The position numbers and the translations under genes were made by a program. A stretch of 47,240 bases of DNA. It comes from a virus. Below, in pieces: positions 27,759 through 35,876 of this stretch. Below the pieces are notes generated by a model that made no database searches, was not told where the DNA came from, and saw nothing but the letters and a program-made list of their open reading frames with translations. The stretch is taken from positions 1 to 47,240 of the IMG/VR virus record IMGVR_UViG_3300047550_003785; one strand, written 5' to 3'. The stretch's first letter is position 1. Each line of letters begins with the position of its first letter.

Positions 27759-28694
27759 ATGGAAGAAAAAGGTAATGAATTGACTGTTTTTGAGGAAATA
27801 CGTAGAGATTTAGCACTCAATAGTAATGACGTAAAGATTCCTCTTTCTATGGTTTTTGGTAGAGGCACAACTGCTGGAAATGTCCAGAGTTTTGGTGGTA
27901 ATTCTTTAGTTGAAAATACGCAAAAAGTTGATCTGGCTCTTGCTAATGTCGGTGAACTTCAAACTATTTGGAATCACAGTCACACTCAATGGATGTGGAA
28001 GCATTTAAATTTAAGTTGGCATGCTCCTTTGAAAAATATGAGGCAAATTGCGGCTGAGATAAACAGAAAAAAATCTGCTCTGAATGAAGCTAAATGGAGA
28101 CAAATTGAATCTGAAGTAAAGATTAGAAAAATAGAAGATGAATTGCAAAAAGGTAATCAAGACGGGTCTTTGGATTATTGGAGAGAAGTAGAACTTAAAA
28201 TTAAGTTGGCAAAACTAAAAGAAGGTATTGCAGAAGGTGTAGTGGTAATTGAAGGTGCAATGAAAGATGTTCTTGTTTTAAATGAACTATATGAACAATT
28301 AAAACAAAAAGTTTCAGGGTTTTCTGAGGCTGATGTAGAAAAAGAAGAAACAAAAAATCATTTGAAAAGAGCATTAGTTCAAAGTATACGAGATGTTCGA
28401 ATGACAGGTGCAATCAGTAAAGGTGAACAGGAATATATCGAACAAATTGGTATCAATCCAATGAAATTGCAATCTCTTTTAAGAAAGTATGTAGAAAGTG
28501 AGGCAAAGTCTGAATCATGGGATGTTAGTGAACTGTATGAATTTGTGGATGGATTGACAGATGAGCTAGTTGACTCATATAAAGTCGATGCAAAAAGAAT
28601 GGCTTTACAGGGATTTTCTACAGAAATAATGGAAAATTTTACACAATCTGAAAAAGTGGCCCTCCTTTCAGACGATAGACAGGATGAAAAATAA
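27759..28694 (+). CDS. Conserved phage-type hypothetical protein with long helical region, 311 aa
   Basis: The N-terminus (VFEEIRRDLALNSNDVKIPL, SMVFGRGTTAGNVQSFGGN) is followed by WNHSHTQWMWKHLNLSWHAP and then a long charged helical part (EINRKKSALNEAKWRQIESE, onward to about residue 200). The wording of the N-terminal segment resembles a conserved hypothetical protein I associate with marine T4-like phages; I cannot name its role. The stop overlaps the next start (TAATG). The length and helical content suit a structural or assembly protein. Confidence 0.6.
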   Translation: MEEKGNELTVFEEIRRDLALNSNDVKIPLSMVFGRGTTAGNVQSFGGNSLVENTQKVDLALANVGELQTIWNHSHTQWMWKHLNLSWHAPLKNMRQIAAEINRKKSALNEAKWRQIESEVKIRKIEDELQKGNQDGSLDYWREVELKIKLAKLKEGIAEGVVVIEGAMKDVLVLNELYEQLKQKVSGFSEADVEKEETKNHLKRALVQSIRDVRMTGAISKGEQEYIEQIGINPMKLQSLLRKYVESEAKSESWDVSELYEFVDGLTDELVDSYKVDAKRMALQGFSTEIMENFTQSEKVALLSDDRQDEK

Positions 28695-28825
28695 TGCCTC
28701 CATTAATGCTTGCTAAAAAAATTTTAGAATTAGATGAAAAAGAATTACTTAAAATTCTAAAACAATTGGAAATGGAAGAAAGAGATTTTTATAACCTCCT
28801 TAGGGAAAAAGTAGAAGATATTTAA
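28694..28825 (+). CDS. Small ORF, 43 aa, tightly coupled
   Basis: The ATG at 28694 is in a TAATG overlap with the 311-aa gene, and the TAA ends directly before the ATG of Kelch protein 4 (28826). It encodes a short helical acidic peptide, with parts such as MLAKKILELDEKELLKILKQ and MEERDFYNLLREKVEDI. The exact fit between two genes argues that it is real. Function unknown. Confidence 0.55.
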   Translation: MPPLMLAKKILELDEKELLKILKQLEMEERDFYNLLREKVEDI

Positions 28826-29857
28826 ATGACCATACGAATAAGAAAAAATAGTATTGAATTTGAAACTCCCAATGGAAACACTTATACTATTTCAGAGGTC
28901 AGTGATGGTTTCACTTTTGATGGGAGAATATCCTTTGTAAATAATATTTTAAGTTCTGGTTATATTTCGGGAGGTTACACAGGGACACCTCCCTCTATTA
29001 ACTTTGTTGTAACAAATCAAATTCAAAAATTTCCTTTTGCGGTTGATACAAATTCTACTGATGTTGGTGACTTAACCTTCTCTAGAAGTGATGCTGCTGG
29101 ACAGTCATCCACTGTTTCTGGCTATACTTCAGGTGGTTCAACTGGAAGTTTTTCAAACGTAATAGATAAATTTCCTTTTTCGGCAAATGCTAATGCAACA
29201 GACGTTGGTGATTTGACTATTGCAAGATATGGTGTCGCTGGGCAATCTTCTTCTATTTCCGGTTATTCATCCGGAGGTTTATCTCCTCCATCCAATTTTT
29301 CAAACGTAATAGATAAATTTCCTTTTGCAGCAAATGCAAATGCAACTGATGTTGGAGATTTAACTGTTGCAAGGCGATTTCCTGCTGGACAGTCATCTAC
29401 AACTTTTGGTTATTCAACCGCAGGAAATGTTCCAATTAACAGTGGAAGTAATGTGATAGATAAATTTCCATTTGCGACAGATGCTAATGCAACTGATGTT
29501 GGAGATTTAACTGTTTCGAGGCAAAGTCCTGCTGGGCAATCATCCACAGTTTCAGGTTATACTTCAGGGGGATACACAGTTCCGATTAATATTCAAAATG
29601 TAATAGATAAGTTTCCATTTTCAACGGACGCCAATGCAACTGATGTTGGTGATTTGTCTCAATCAAGATCGTCTGTTTCTGGGCAATCATCCTTTGTTTC
29701 CGGTTATACATCAGGAGGTAATATTAGTACAAGTCTTTCAGCTCCCGTTTTTTTCGTAAATACGATAGATAAGTTTTTATTTTCAACGGACGCTAATGCA
29801 ACTGATGTTGGTGATTTACTTGCTGCATTAAACGATTCAGCAGGTCAACAAGTTTAG
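28826..29857 (+). CDS. Six-repeat Kelch-like propeller protein 4
   Basis: The N-terminus MTIRIRKNSIEFETPNGNTY leads into a segment with SDGFTFDGRISFVNN. It has the pattern I-x-I-x-x-N-x-I-x-F...G-x-x-x-x-G that paralogues 5 and 6 also show, suggesting a shared anchor. Six repeats follow, the first divergent (NQIQKFPFAVDTNSTDVGD), and the last ends NDSAGQQV. It starts the second block of three. Confidence 0.7.
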   Translation: MTIRIRKNSIEFETPNGNTYTISEVSDGFTFDGRISFVNNILSSGYISGGYTGTPPSINFVVTNQIQKFPFAVDTNSTDVGDLTFSRSDAAGQSSTVSGYTSGGSTGSFSNVIDKFPFSANANATDVGDLTIARYGVAGQSSSISGYSSGGLSPPSNFSNVIDKFPFAANANATDVGDLTVARRFPAGQSSTTFGYSTAGNVPINSGSNVIDKFPFATDANATDVGDLTVSRQSPAGQSSTVSGYTSGGYTVPINIQNVIDKFPFSTDANATDVGDLSQSRSSVSGQSSFVSGYTSGGNISTSLSAPVFFVNTIDKFLFSTDANATDVGDLLAALNDSAGQQV

Positions 29858-29865
29858 GAATAAAA

Positions 29866-30873
29866 ATGCCAATAAACATTTACGAAAATGAAATTGAATT
29901 CGACAGTGTTTCTATTTCAGTTGATGAACAGGGGCTTGTTTTAAACGGAAACTTTGTTGCTGCCGCTCTTGGTAATACAGTAGCACAAGGTGTTATAGCT
30001 GGTTATACATCAGGTGGTTACATTTCTCCATCTTCACAATCAAACGTCATAGATAAATTTCCCTTTGCCACAAATGCAAATGCAACTGATGTTGGTGATT
30101 TAACTATTGCTAGATATTCCGTTGCTGGGCAATCATCTACTGTTTCTGGATACACATCAGGTGGATATTCTTTTCCACCTGCCACTTTTTATAATGTAAT
30201 AGATAAATTTCCTTTTGCAAGTAACGGAAATGCGACAGACGTTGGTGACTTGTCTGTAACAAGGAGAGGACCATCAGGGCAATCCTCTAGTATTTCTGGT
30301 TATAGTTCTGGAGGAAATACTCCTCCTTTATCAAATGTAATAGATAAGTTTCCATTTTCCACAAATGCAAATGCGACTGATGTTGGAGATTTAACTAGTT
30401 CTAAAAGAAATCTTTCAGGTCAATCTTCTACTGTTTTTGGATATGCCTCTGGTGGTTACTCAACAACCGCCTCACCAAATTTTTTAACCGCAATAGATAA
30501 ATTTCCCTTTGCCACAAATGCGAACGCAACTTCTGTTGGTAATTTAACATTTTCAAGACAAACTGGAGGAGGGCAATCATCCATAGTTTCAGGTTATACA
30601 TCAGGAGGAAGTCGCCCTTTGCCAGTAAATATAATAGATAAATTTCCATTTGCGACAGATACAAATGCAACTGACGTAGGAGATTTAACTGTAAGTAGAA
30701 CAGGCACAGGGCAATCCTCAACTGTTTCTGGATATACTTCTGGAGGTTATGTCAATCCTCCATTTTCCTATTCAAATGTCATTGATAAATTTCCATTTGC
30801 GACAGATGCAAATGCAAGTGATGTTGGAGATTTAACTGTCACAAGAAGCAGTGCTGCCGGGCAACAAATATAA
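29866..30873 (+). CDS. Six-repeat Kelch-like propeller protein 5
   Basis: The N-terminal anchor is MPINIYENEIEFDSVSIS, then DEQGLVLNGNFVAAALG. Six repeats follow with variable loops such as YSFPPATFY, YSTTASPNF and YVNPPFSYS. One loop (YSFPPATFY) nearly repeats a loop of protein 2 (YSFPPSSYY), which suggests exchange between the two blocks. The end is SSAAGQQI. Confidence 0.7.
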   Translation: MPINIYENEIEFDSVSISVDEQGLVLNGNFVAAALGNTVAQGVIAGYTSGGYISPSSQSNVIDKFPFATNANATDVGDLTIARYSVAGQSSTVSGYTSGGYSFPPATFYNVIDKFPFASNGNATDVGDLSVTRRGPSGQSSSISGYSSGGNTPPLSNVIDKFPFSTNANATDVGDLTSSKRNLSGQSSTVFGYASGGYSTTASPNFLTAIDKFPFATNANATSVGNLTFSRQTGGGQSSIVSGYTSGGSRPLPVNIIDKFPFATDTNATDVGDLTVSRTGTGQSSTVSGYTSGGYVNPPFSYSNVIDKFPFATDANASDVGDLTVTRSSAAGQQI

Positions 30874-30882
30874 GGTTTCAAA

Positions 30883-31881
30883 ATGTCAATTCAAATATTA
30901 CCGGATAAAATTTTAATAGGACCATATACACTTAGAGACCTGGGTGACGGTAGGTTATCTTTTGACGGTAATGTCTATGCAAAATCATACGCACCGCAAA
31001 CAGGCAAATATTTAGCCGGCAACCTTTCTGGGTATACATCAGGAGGATATGTTAGCACATACGTAAATACAATAGATAAATTTCCTTTTGCAGCAAATGC
31101 AAATGCAAGTGATGTTGGAGATTTAACCTCTAGTAGATATAGCCCCGCAGGGCAATCTTCAACAGTTTCAGGTTATGCATCTGGAGGTGCTTCTTCAAGC
31201 CCCACCAATATAATAGATAAATTTCCTTTTGCGACAAACGCAAATGCTGCCGATGTTGGTGATTTAAGTGTTGCAAGGCAAAATGTATCTGGCCAATCAT
31301 CTTCTTTTTTTGGTTATACATCAGGAGGAAATGAGGCTCCTGGAGCGGCATCAAATGTGATTGATAAATTTCCTTTTTCGACAAACGCAAATGCAACTGA
31401 TGTAGGAGATTTAACTGTAGCAAGATACTTATCCACGGGGCAATCATCTACTGTTTCAGGTTATACATCAGGAGGTTCACCTCCTTTTAGAAATGAAATA
31501 GACAAGTTTCCTTTTGCAACAAATGCAAATGCAACTGATGTTGGCGATTTAACTATTCAAAGAGCTTCTCCTGCTGGGCAATCATCTACTGTTTCAGGTT
31601 ATTCATCCGGCGGTGATAATGGTGGCCCAACATCCACCACGGATGTAATAGACAAGTTTCCTTTTGCAACAAATGCAAATGCAACTGATGTTGGCGATTT
31701 AACTGTATCAAGATATAGTCCCGCAGGGCAATCATCTATAATTTCGGGTTATTCATCTGGAGGTCTTACTTTTAGTATTTCAAACGTCATAGATAAATTT
31801 CCCTTTGCCACAAATGCAAATGCAACTGATGTTGGTGATTTGACTGTATCTCGTTGGCTTGCGACAGGGCAACAAATATAG
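30883..31881 (+). CDS. Six-repeat Kelch-like propeller protein 6
   Basis: The anchor is MSIQILPDKILIGPYTLRDL, then GDGRLSFDGNVYAKSY. Six repeats follow, with one unusual loop (DNGGPTSTTD) and an end of SRWLATGQQI. Nucleotide stretches such as gacaagtttccttttgcaac are shared across repeats within this gene and with its paralogues, which is a substrate for recombination. It is the last propeller gene before the APS kinase. Confidence 0.7.
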   Translation: MSIQILPDKILIGPYTLRDLGDGRLSFDGNVYAKSYAPQTGKYLAGNLSGYTSGGYVSTYVNTIDKFPFAANANASDVGDLTSSRYSPAGQSSTVSGYASGGASSSPTNIIDKFPFATNANAADVGDLSVARQNVSGQSSSFFGYTSGGNEAPGAASNVIDKFPFSTNANATDVGDLTVARYLSTGQSSTVSGYTSGGSPPFRNEIDKFPFATNANATDVGDLTIQRASPAGQSSTVSGYSSGGDNGGPTSTTDVIDKFPFATNANATDVGDLTVSRYSPAGQSSIISGYSSGGLTFSISNVIDKFPFATNANATDVGDLTVSRWLATGQQI

Positions 31882-31884
31882 TAC

Positions 31885-31892
31885 ACTAAATA
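31885..31892 (+). promoter_or_regulatory. Late promoter-like octamer ACTAAATA
   Basis: It lies four bases after the stop of Kelch protein 6 and 29 bases before the ATG of the APS kinase-like gene. Confidence 0.45.
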
Positions 31893-31921
31893 ATTTTAAA
31901 TTGATTTGAAAGGAAATTATT

Positions 31922-32776
31922 ATGAAAAAGATTTTGATCATGGGTCTTCCAGGTTCAGGTAAGACATACTTTGCGGAAAGATTGAAAAAATATTTAGAAG
32001 ATAATAGCAATTTACAGAATTGCCCAGAAGGGACATTATCAAATTATGAAACTGTTCCATTACACTGGAAAGCAAAAGTTGACTGGTTCAATGCCGATGA
32101 AGTTAGAAAGCGGTATAACGATTGGGATTTTAGTCACGAAGGTAGAATCCGTCAAAGCCTAAGGATGGCTGAGTTTGCCTTAAAATGCAAAGGTGATTAT
32201 GTGATTTGTGATTTTGTCGCACCTCTAGTTGAGATGAGAAACAACTTCAAAGCAGATTGGACCATCTGGATGGACACAATCGATGCAGGAAGATTTGAAG
32301 ACACTAATAAGGTATTTGTACAACCAGAAGTGTATGATTTTAGAATTAATGAAATGAATGCTGAAAAATGGGTTTCATTTGTCGGTGAACATATCTTAGA
32401 AAACAAAAGACGCCCAACTTTTGACTGGAAAAAAGAGACTGTACAAATGTTGGGAAGATGGCAACCATGGCATGCTGGGCACCGTGCTTTATTTGAGAGA
32501 GCAATCAGAAAAACTGGGCAAGTGGTAATTCAAATTCGTGATTGCCAAGGTTGGCAAGGCACTAATCCTTTTGCGATTGAACAAGTTAAAAACTATATTC
32601 GAAAAGATTTGGATCTACAGTATCAAGGAATGTATACGATTCAGGTTGTTCCAAATATCGTAAATATCACGTATGGAAGAGATGTTGGTTACAAGATTGA
32701 ACAAGAAGTTTTTGACGAATCAATACACAACATCAGCGCAACAAAGATTAGAAAAGAAATGGGTTTCGATAAATAA
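31922..32776 (+). CDS. APS kinase-like / nucleotidyltransferase fusion, 284 aa
   Basis: Residues 8-15 (GLPGSGKT) form a Walker A loop. WFNADEVRKRYNDWDFSHEG, RIRQSLRMAEFA and VICDFVAPLVEMR follow the pattern of adenylylsulfate kinase (CysC). From about residue 176 the second domain has LGRWQPWHAGHRALFERAI with the HxGH nucleotidyltransferase motif and ends ISATKIRKEMGF, as in NadM-like transferases. APS kinase makes PAPS, the donor for the two sulfotransferases in this window. The role of the second domain is unclear. AGGA precedes the ATG. It is an APS kinase by pattern; a related small-molecule kinase cannot be excluded. Confidence 0.72.
   Translation: MKKILIMGLPGSGKTYFAERLKKYLEDNSNLQNCPEGTLSNYETVPLHWKAKVDWFNADEVRKRYNDWDFSHEGRIRQSLRMAEFALKCKGDYVICDFVAPLVEMRNNFKADWTIWMDTIDAGRFEDTNKVFVQPEVYDFRINEMNAEKWVSFVGEHILENKRRPTFDWKKETVQMLGRWQPWHAGHRALFERAIRKTGQVVIQIRDCQGWQGTNPFAIEQVKNYIRKDLDLQYQGMYTIQVVPNIVNITYGRDVGYKIEQEVFDESIHNISATKIRKEMGFDK
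32768..32775 (+). promoter_or_regulatory. Late promoter-like octamer GATAAATA before gene 13
   Basis: It overlaps the stop region of the APS kinase gene and lies 28 bases before the ATG at 32804. It would drive genes 13 to 17. Confidence 0.5.
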
Positions 32777-32803
32777 TCCATTATATTCTAAAAGGGCAGA
32801 AAA

Positions 32804-33580
32804 ATGCCAGCAGTAACTAATAGAAACACATTCAAAGACTATTGTTTACGAAGACTGGGTTTTCCTACGATTGAAATAAACGTTGATGATGATCAGGTAG
32901 AAGACCGTATCGATGACGCTTTACAATATTGGCAAGATTATCACTTTGATGCTTTACAGAAGGTTTATTATATCCGTGCATTAAACTCTACGGATATGAC
33001 CAATAAGTACATAAATTTGGATCCTTCTGTAACACTAGACACAAGTGGCAACTCTGTTAATATTATTGGTGTTACTCGTGTATTTCCAATCTCAGACTCA
33101 ATTAACCAAAACAATATGTTCGACCTCAGATACCAACTGCGTCTGAACGAACTGTATGATTTTACGTCTGCCTCCTATATCAATTATACTTTAACAATGC
33201 AGCATCTCCGTTCATTGGAACTTCTATTTACCGGTGAAGTTCCAATACGCTTTCAACGTCACATGCATCGTTTGTACTGTGACTGGGGTTGGGGAACTGC
33301 TGTTCAAGCTGGTACAGTCGTTATTGCTGAATGTTTTGCGCTTATCAAACCAGAAGATTATATTTCGGTGTGGAATGACCGATGGTTAAAAGAGTATGCT
33401 ACCTCATTGATAAAAAGAAACTGGGGAAGCAATCTCAAAAAGTTTGCTGGAGTACAACTGCCCGGAGGTGTAATGCTGAATGGGCAAGTAATTTATGATG
33501 AGGCTGTAGAGGAAATAAAGGCTCTAGAACAAGAAATGCAAAGCAAATATGAACTTCCAGTGGACTTTTATCTAAACTAA
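32804..33580 (+). CDS. 13: Neck protein gp13 (head completion)
   Basis: The protein is 258 residues long. Its N-terminal FKDYCLRRLGFPTIEINVDD leads into QVEDRIDDALQYWQDYHFDA, the conserved opening of T4-like gp13, and HRLYCDWGWGTAVQAGTVVI lies near the middle. The neighbours 14, 15, 16 and 17 keep T4 order. It joins the portal and the tail at the head-tail connector. Its stop overlaps the next start (TAATG). Confidence 0.92.
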   Translation: MPAVTNRNTFKDYCLRRLGFPTIEINVDDDQVEDRIDDALQYWQDYHFDALQKVYYIRALNSTDMTNKYINLDPSVTLDTSGNSVNIIGVTRVFPISDSINQNNMFDLRYQLRLNELYDFTSASYINYTLTMQHLRSLELLFTGEVPIRFQRHMHRLYCDWGWGTAVQAGTVVIAECFALIKPEDYISVWNDRWLKEYATSLIKRNWGSNLKKFAGVQLPGGVMLNGQVIYDEAVEEIKALEQEMQSKYELPVDFYLN

Positions 33581-34452
33581 TGGCTACCAATCTATATTTT
33601 AATAACTTCAATTCAAGCCCAGAACAAAGACTTGTCGAGGACTTGATGATCGAGACCATTAAAATTAATGGTGTCGATTGCTATTATATTCCAAATATAA
33701 ATGAAGCAGCCAGAGACCTTCTTTATGGTGAAGATCCACTTAAAAAATTTACTGCCGCATACCCTCTTGAATTGTATATCACAAATGTAGATGGTTACGA
33801 AGGTGAGAGGGAGTTTTTCTCTAAATTCGGGCTTGAAATTCGTAACAACATGTCGGTAATTATATCAAAAAGATCGTTTGCTCGTTGGGTTCCACAGACA
33901 TATCACCGCCCAAGAGAAGGTGATTTAATTTACATACCTTTCTTTGCGCAGACGGGTGAGATGTATGAGATTAAATATGTAAACTTCTCAGAAGCATTCT
34001 ATGTTTTAGGTAACAAGTATCCATATTTCTATAAACTTGAGTTAGAGAAATTCAAATACTCACAAGAAACTATCGATGTTGGTATTCCAATTATAGATGA
34101 ATTGGTATATCAAGATGCATATTCAATAGAATTGACGGTAAACAAAGCAACAGGAAATGGAAACTTTATACGTGGCGAATCTATACATAACACATCAAAT
34201 ACTGTATATGGAACAGTAACAGACTGGAATGCAAACACAGGTATTATAAAAGTAACCGATCTGTATGGAACTTTTGCTAACAGTATGCTTCTGCGTGGAA
34301 ATACAAGTAATGCATCTTATACAACAACAGCAGCACCGGATGAATTAAAAGATAATGAAATAAGAGAAATGTATGATAACAAAGTAATTCAAAACGAAGC
34401 TGATGTTATCATAGACACAACAGAAACAAATCCTTTTGGTAGAATATCATGA
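33580..34452 (+). CDS. 14: Neck protein gp14
   Basis: FNNFNSSPEQRLVEDLMIET, GVDCYYIPN and REFFSKFGLEIRNNMSVIIS, then RPREGDLIYIPFF, match the conserved face of gp14, a neck protein that completes the head with gp13. The length of 290 residues is close to the family. It begins in a TAATG overlap and ends in an ATGA overlap with gene 15. C-terminal residues about 185-250 are beta-rich (SNTVYGTVTDWNANTG), as in other marine relatives. Confidence 0.9.
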   Translation: MATNLYFNNFNSSPEQRLVEDLMIETIKINGVDCYYIPNINEAARDLLYGEDPLKKFTAAYPLELYITNVDGYEGEREFFSKFGLEIRNNMSVIISKRSFARWVPQTYHRPREGDLIYIPFFAQTGEMYEIKYVNFSEAFYVLGNKYPYFYKLELEKFKYSQETIDVGIPIIDELVYQDAYSIELTVNKATGNGNFIRGESIHNTSNTVYGTVTDWNANTGIIKVTDLYGTFANSMLLRGNTSNASYTTTAAPDELKDNEIREMYDNKVIQNEADVIIDTTETNPFGRIS

Positions 34453-35453
34453 CTATAAATTATTCTTACCATAGAATTATCAGAAAAATAATTGTAGCTT
34501 TCGGTGATATGTTCAATAGCGTTAAAATTGGAAGATATGATGCCAATGGCAATGAGATTGAAAAATTTCTTGTTCCTTTGTTATACGGCGGTAAAGAAAA
34601 ATATGTCTCCCGTTTAGAAGGTGATCCGGAACTCGATAAAAAGGTTCAGATTACTCTTCCAGTTATGTCTTACGAAATGACAAACATGTCATATGATGCA
34701 GGAAGGAAACTAAATTCAAATTTCAAAAATATCGGATCAAGTTATTCACAAAATGCGGCTTTAGCAGTTTATAATCCAGTGCCATTTGATTTTGATTTTT
34801 CTCTTTTTGCTTATGTTCGTAACTTTGAAGATGGTGCTCAAATCATGGAAAAAATTCTTCCATATTTTACACCAGATTATACAGTAAATGTCAATTTATT
34901 ACCAGAATTAGGTATAATTAAACAACTTCCAATCGTACTAAAGAGTGTATCACACGAAAATGATTATGAAGGTGCTTATGATTCAGATGTTAGAAGAATA
35001 ATTTGGACTTTAAACTTTACGGTTAAAGGTTACATATATGGCCCAATATCTGAACCAAAGATTATTAGAACTTCAATTACAAATATATTAGATGACAATA
35101 CATTGAATCATGAAAGTGTCGTAGGTATAACCATGAATTCTGGAGGGTTTGGTAATTATCAACTATCGGAAACAGTATATCAAGGTTACTCGTTTGAAAC
35201 ATCGACAGCTAGTGCAGCCGTAACTAATTGGAATTCTACAACTAAAACTTTGACGATTGGTAAACCGACAGGGCATTTTATTAGTGGGCAGAACGTCATT
35301 GGATTAACCACGCACTCAACTTGGACAGCCAATACATTCAGTATAAATCCATCGGATCTTGTAACTATCACCATAACACCAAATCCTTCCAATGTTATTC
35401 TTCCAAATAACTATACATATACAACCGTAATAACTGAATTTCCAAATACATAA
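34449..35453 (+). CDS. 15: Tail sheath stabiliser and completion protein gp15
   Basis: It starts in an ATGA overlap with gene 14. YHRIIRKIIVAFGDMFNSVK, FLVPLLYGGKEKYVSRL and ITLPVMSYEMTNMSYDAGRK are the usual gp15 landmarks, followed by FDFDFSLFAYVRNFEDGAQI. gp15 caps the top of the tail and links it to the neck. At 334 residues it is longer than T4 gp15, with extra beta-rich sequence at the C-terminus (from about residue 235, beginning YQGYSFETSTASAAVTNW). Confidence 0.9.
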   Translation: MTINYSYHRIIRKIIVAFGDMFNSVKIGRYDANGNEIEKFLVPLLYGGKEKYVSRLEGDPELDKKVQITLPVMSYEMTNMSYDAGRKLNSNFKNIGSSYSQNAALAVYNPVPFDFDFSLFAYVRNFEDGAQIMEKILPYFTPDYTVNVNLLPELGIIKQLPIVLKSVSHENDYEGAYDSDVRRIIWTLNFTVKGYIYGPISEPKIIRTSITNILDDNTLNHESVVGITMNSGGFGNYQLSETVYQGYSFETSTASAAVTNWNSTTKTLTIGKPTGHFISGQNVIGLTTHSTWTANTFSINPSDLVTITITPNPSNVILPNNYTYTTVITEFPNT

Positions 35454-35876
35454 ATGTCAAACTTTGAAAAAAATATGGCTGAAATTTTTGATGTGGTGCC
35501 AGTCGAAAAACCAAATTTACCAGTCGCAAAACAAACACCAAGCACAGAAGGTTTGGAAATAGACCTAGATGCCGACTATCTAGAATCTAGACAAACATAC
35601 AAAGAGCTTATTGAAAAGGGTAATCAGGCCATTGATCATCTTCTGGCAATCGCCTCGGAAACAGAACACCCTAGAGCATTTGAAGTTGTAGCCACACTCA
35701 TTAAAAACACCACTGAGGCAAACGAAAAGCTTCTAACTATGCAGAAAATGATGCGAGAAATGAAAGGTATGAAATCTAATGATCAAAATAAAGTTTCTGT
35801 AGACAAAGCTATATTCATAGGATCGACTGCTGAACTGTCAAAACTAATAAAAGGTAAGAAATCTCTTGATGAATAA
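35454..35876 (+). CDS. 16: Terminase small subunit gp16
   Basis: At 140 residues it is normal for T4-type gp16. It has an acidic, disordered N-terminus followed by helices: LDADYLESRQTYKELIEKGN, LLAIASETEHPRAFEVVATL, IKNTTEANEKLLTMQKMM. It starts directly after the gp15 stop and overlaps the large terminase by eight bases. It recognises DNA for packaging and regulates the large subunit. Confidence 0.88.
   Translation: MSNFEKNMAEIFDVVPVEKPNLPVAKQTPSTEGLEIDLDADYLESRQTYKELIEKGNQAIDHLLAIASETEHPRAFEVVATLIKNTTEANEKLLTMQKMMREMKGMKSNDQNKVSVDKAIFIGSTAELSKLIKGKKSLDE

Noticed and set aside
22222-31881. Diversity-generating retroelement target genes
   Set aside because: Loops vary, but no reverse transcriptase, template repeat or adenine-specific pattern is visible, and synonymous changes are spread throughout.
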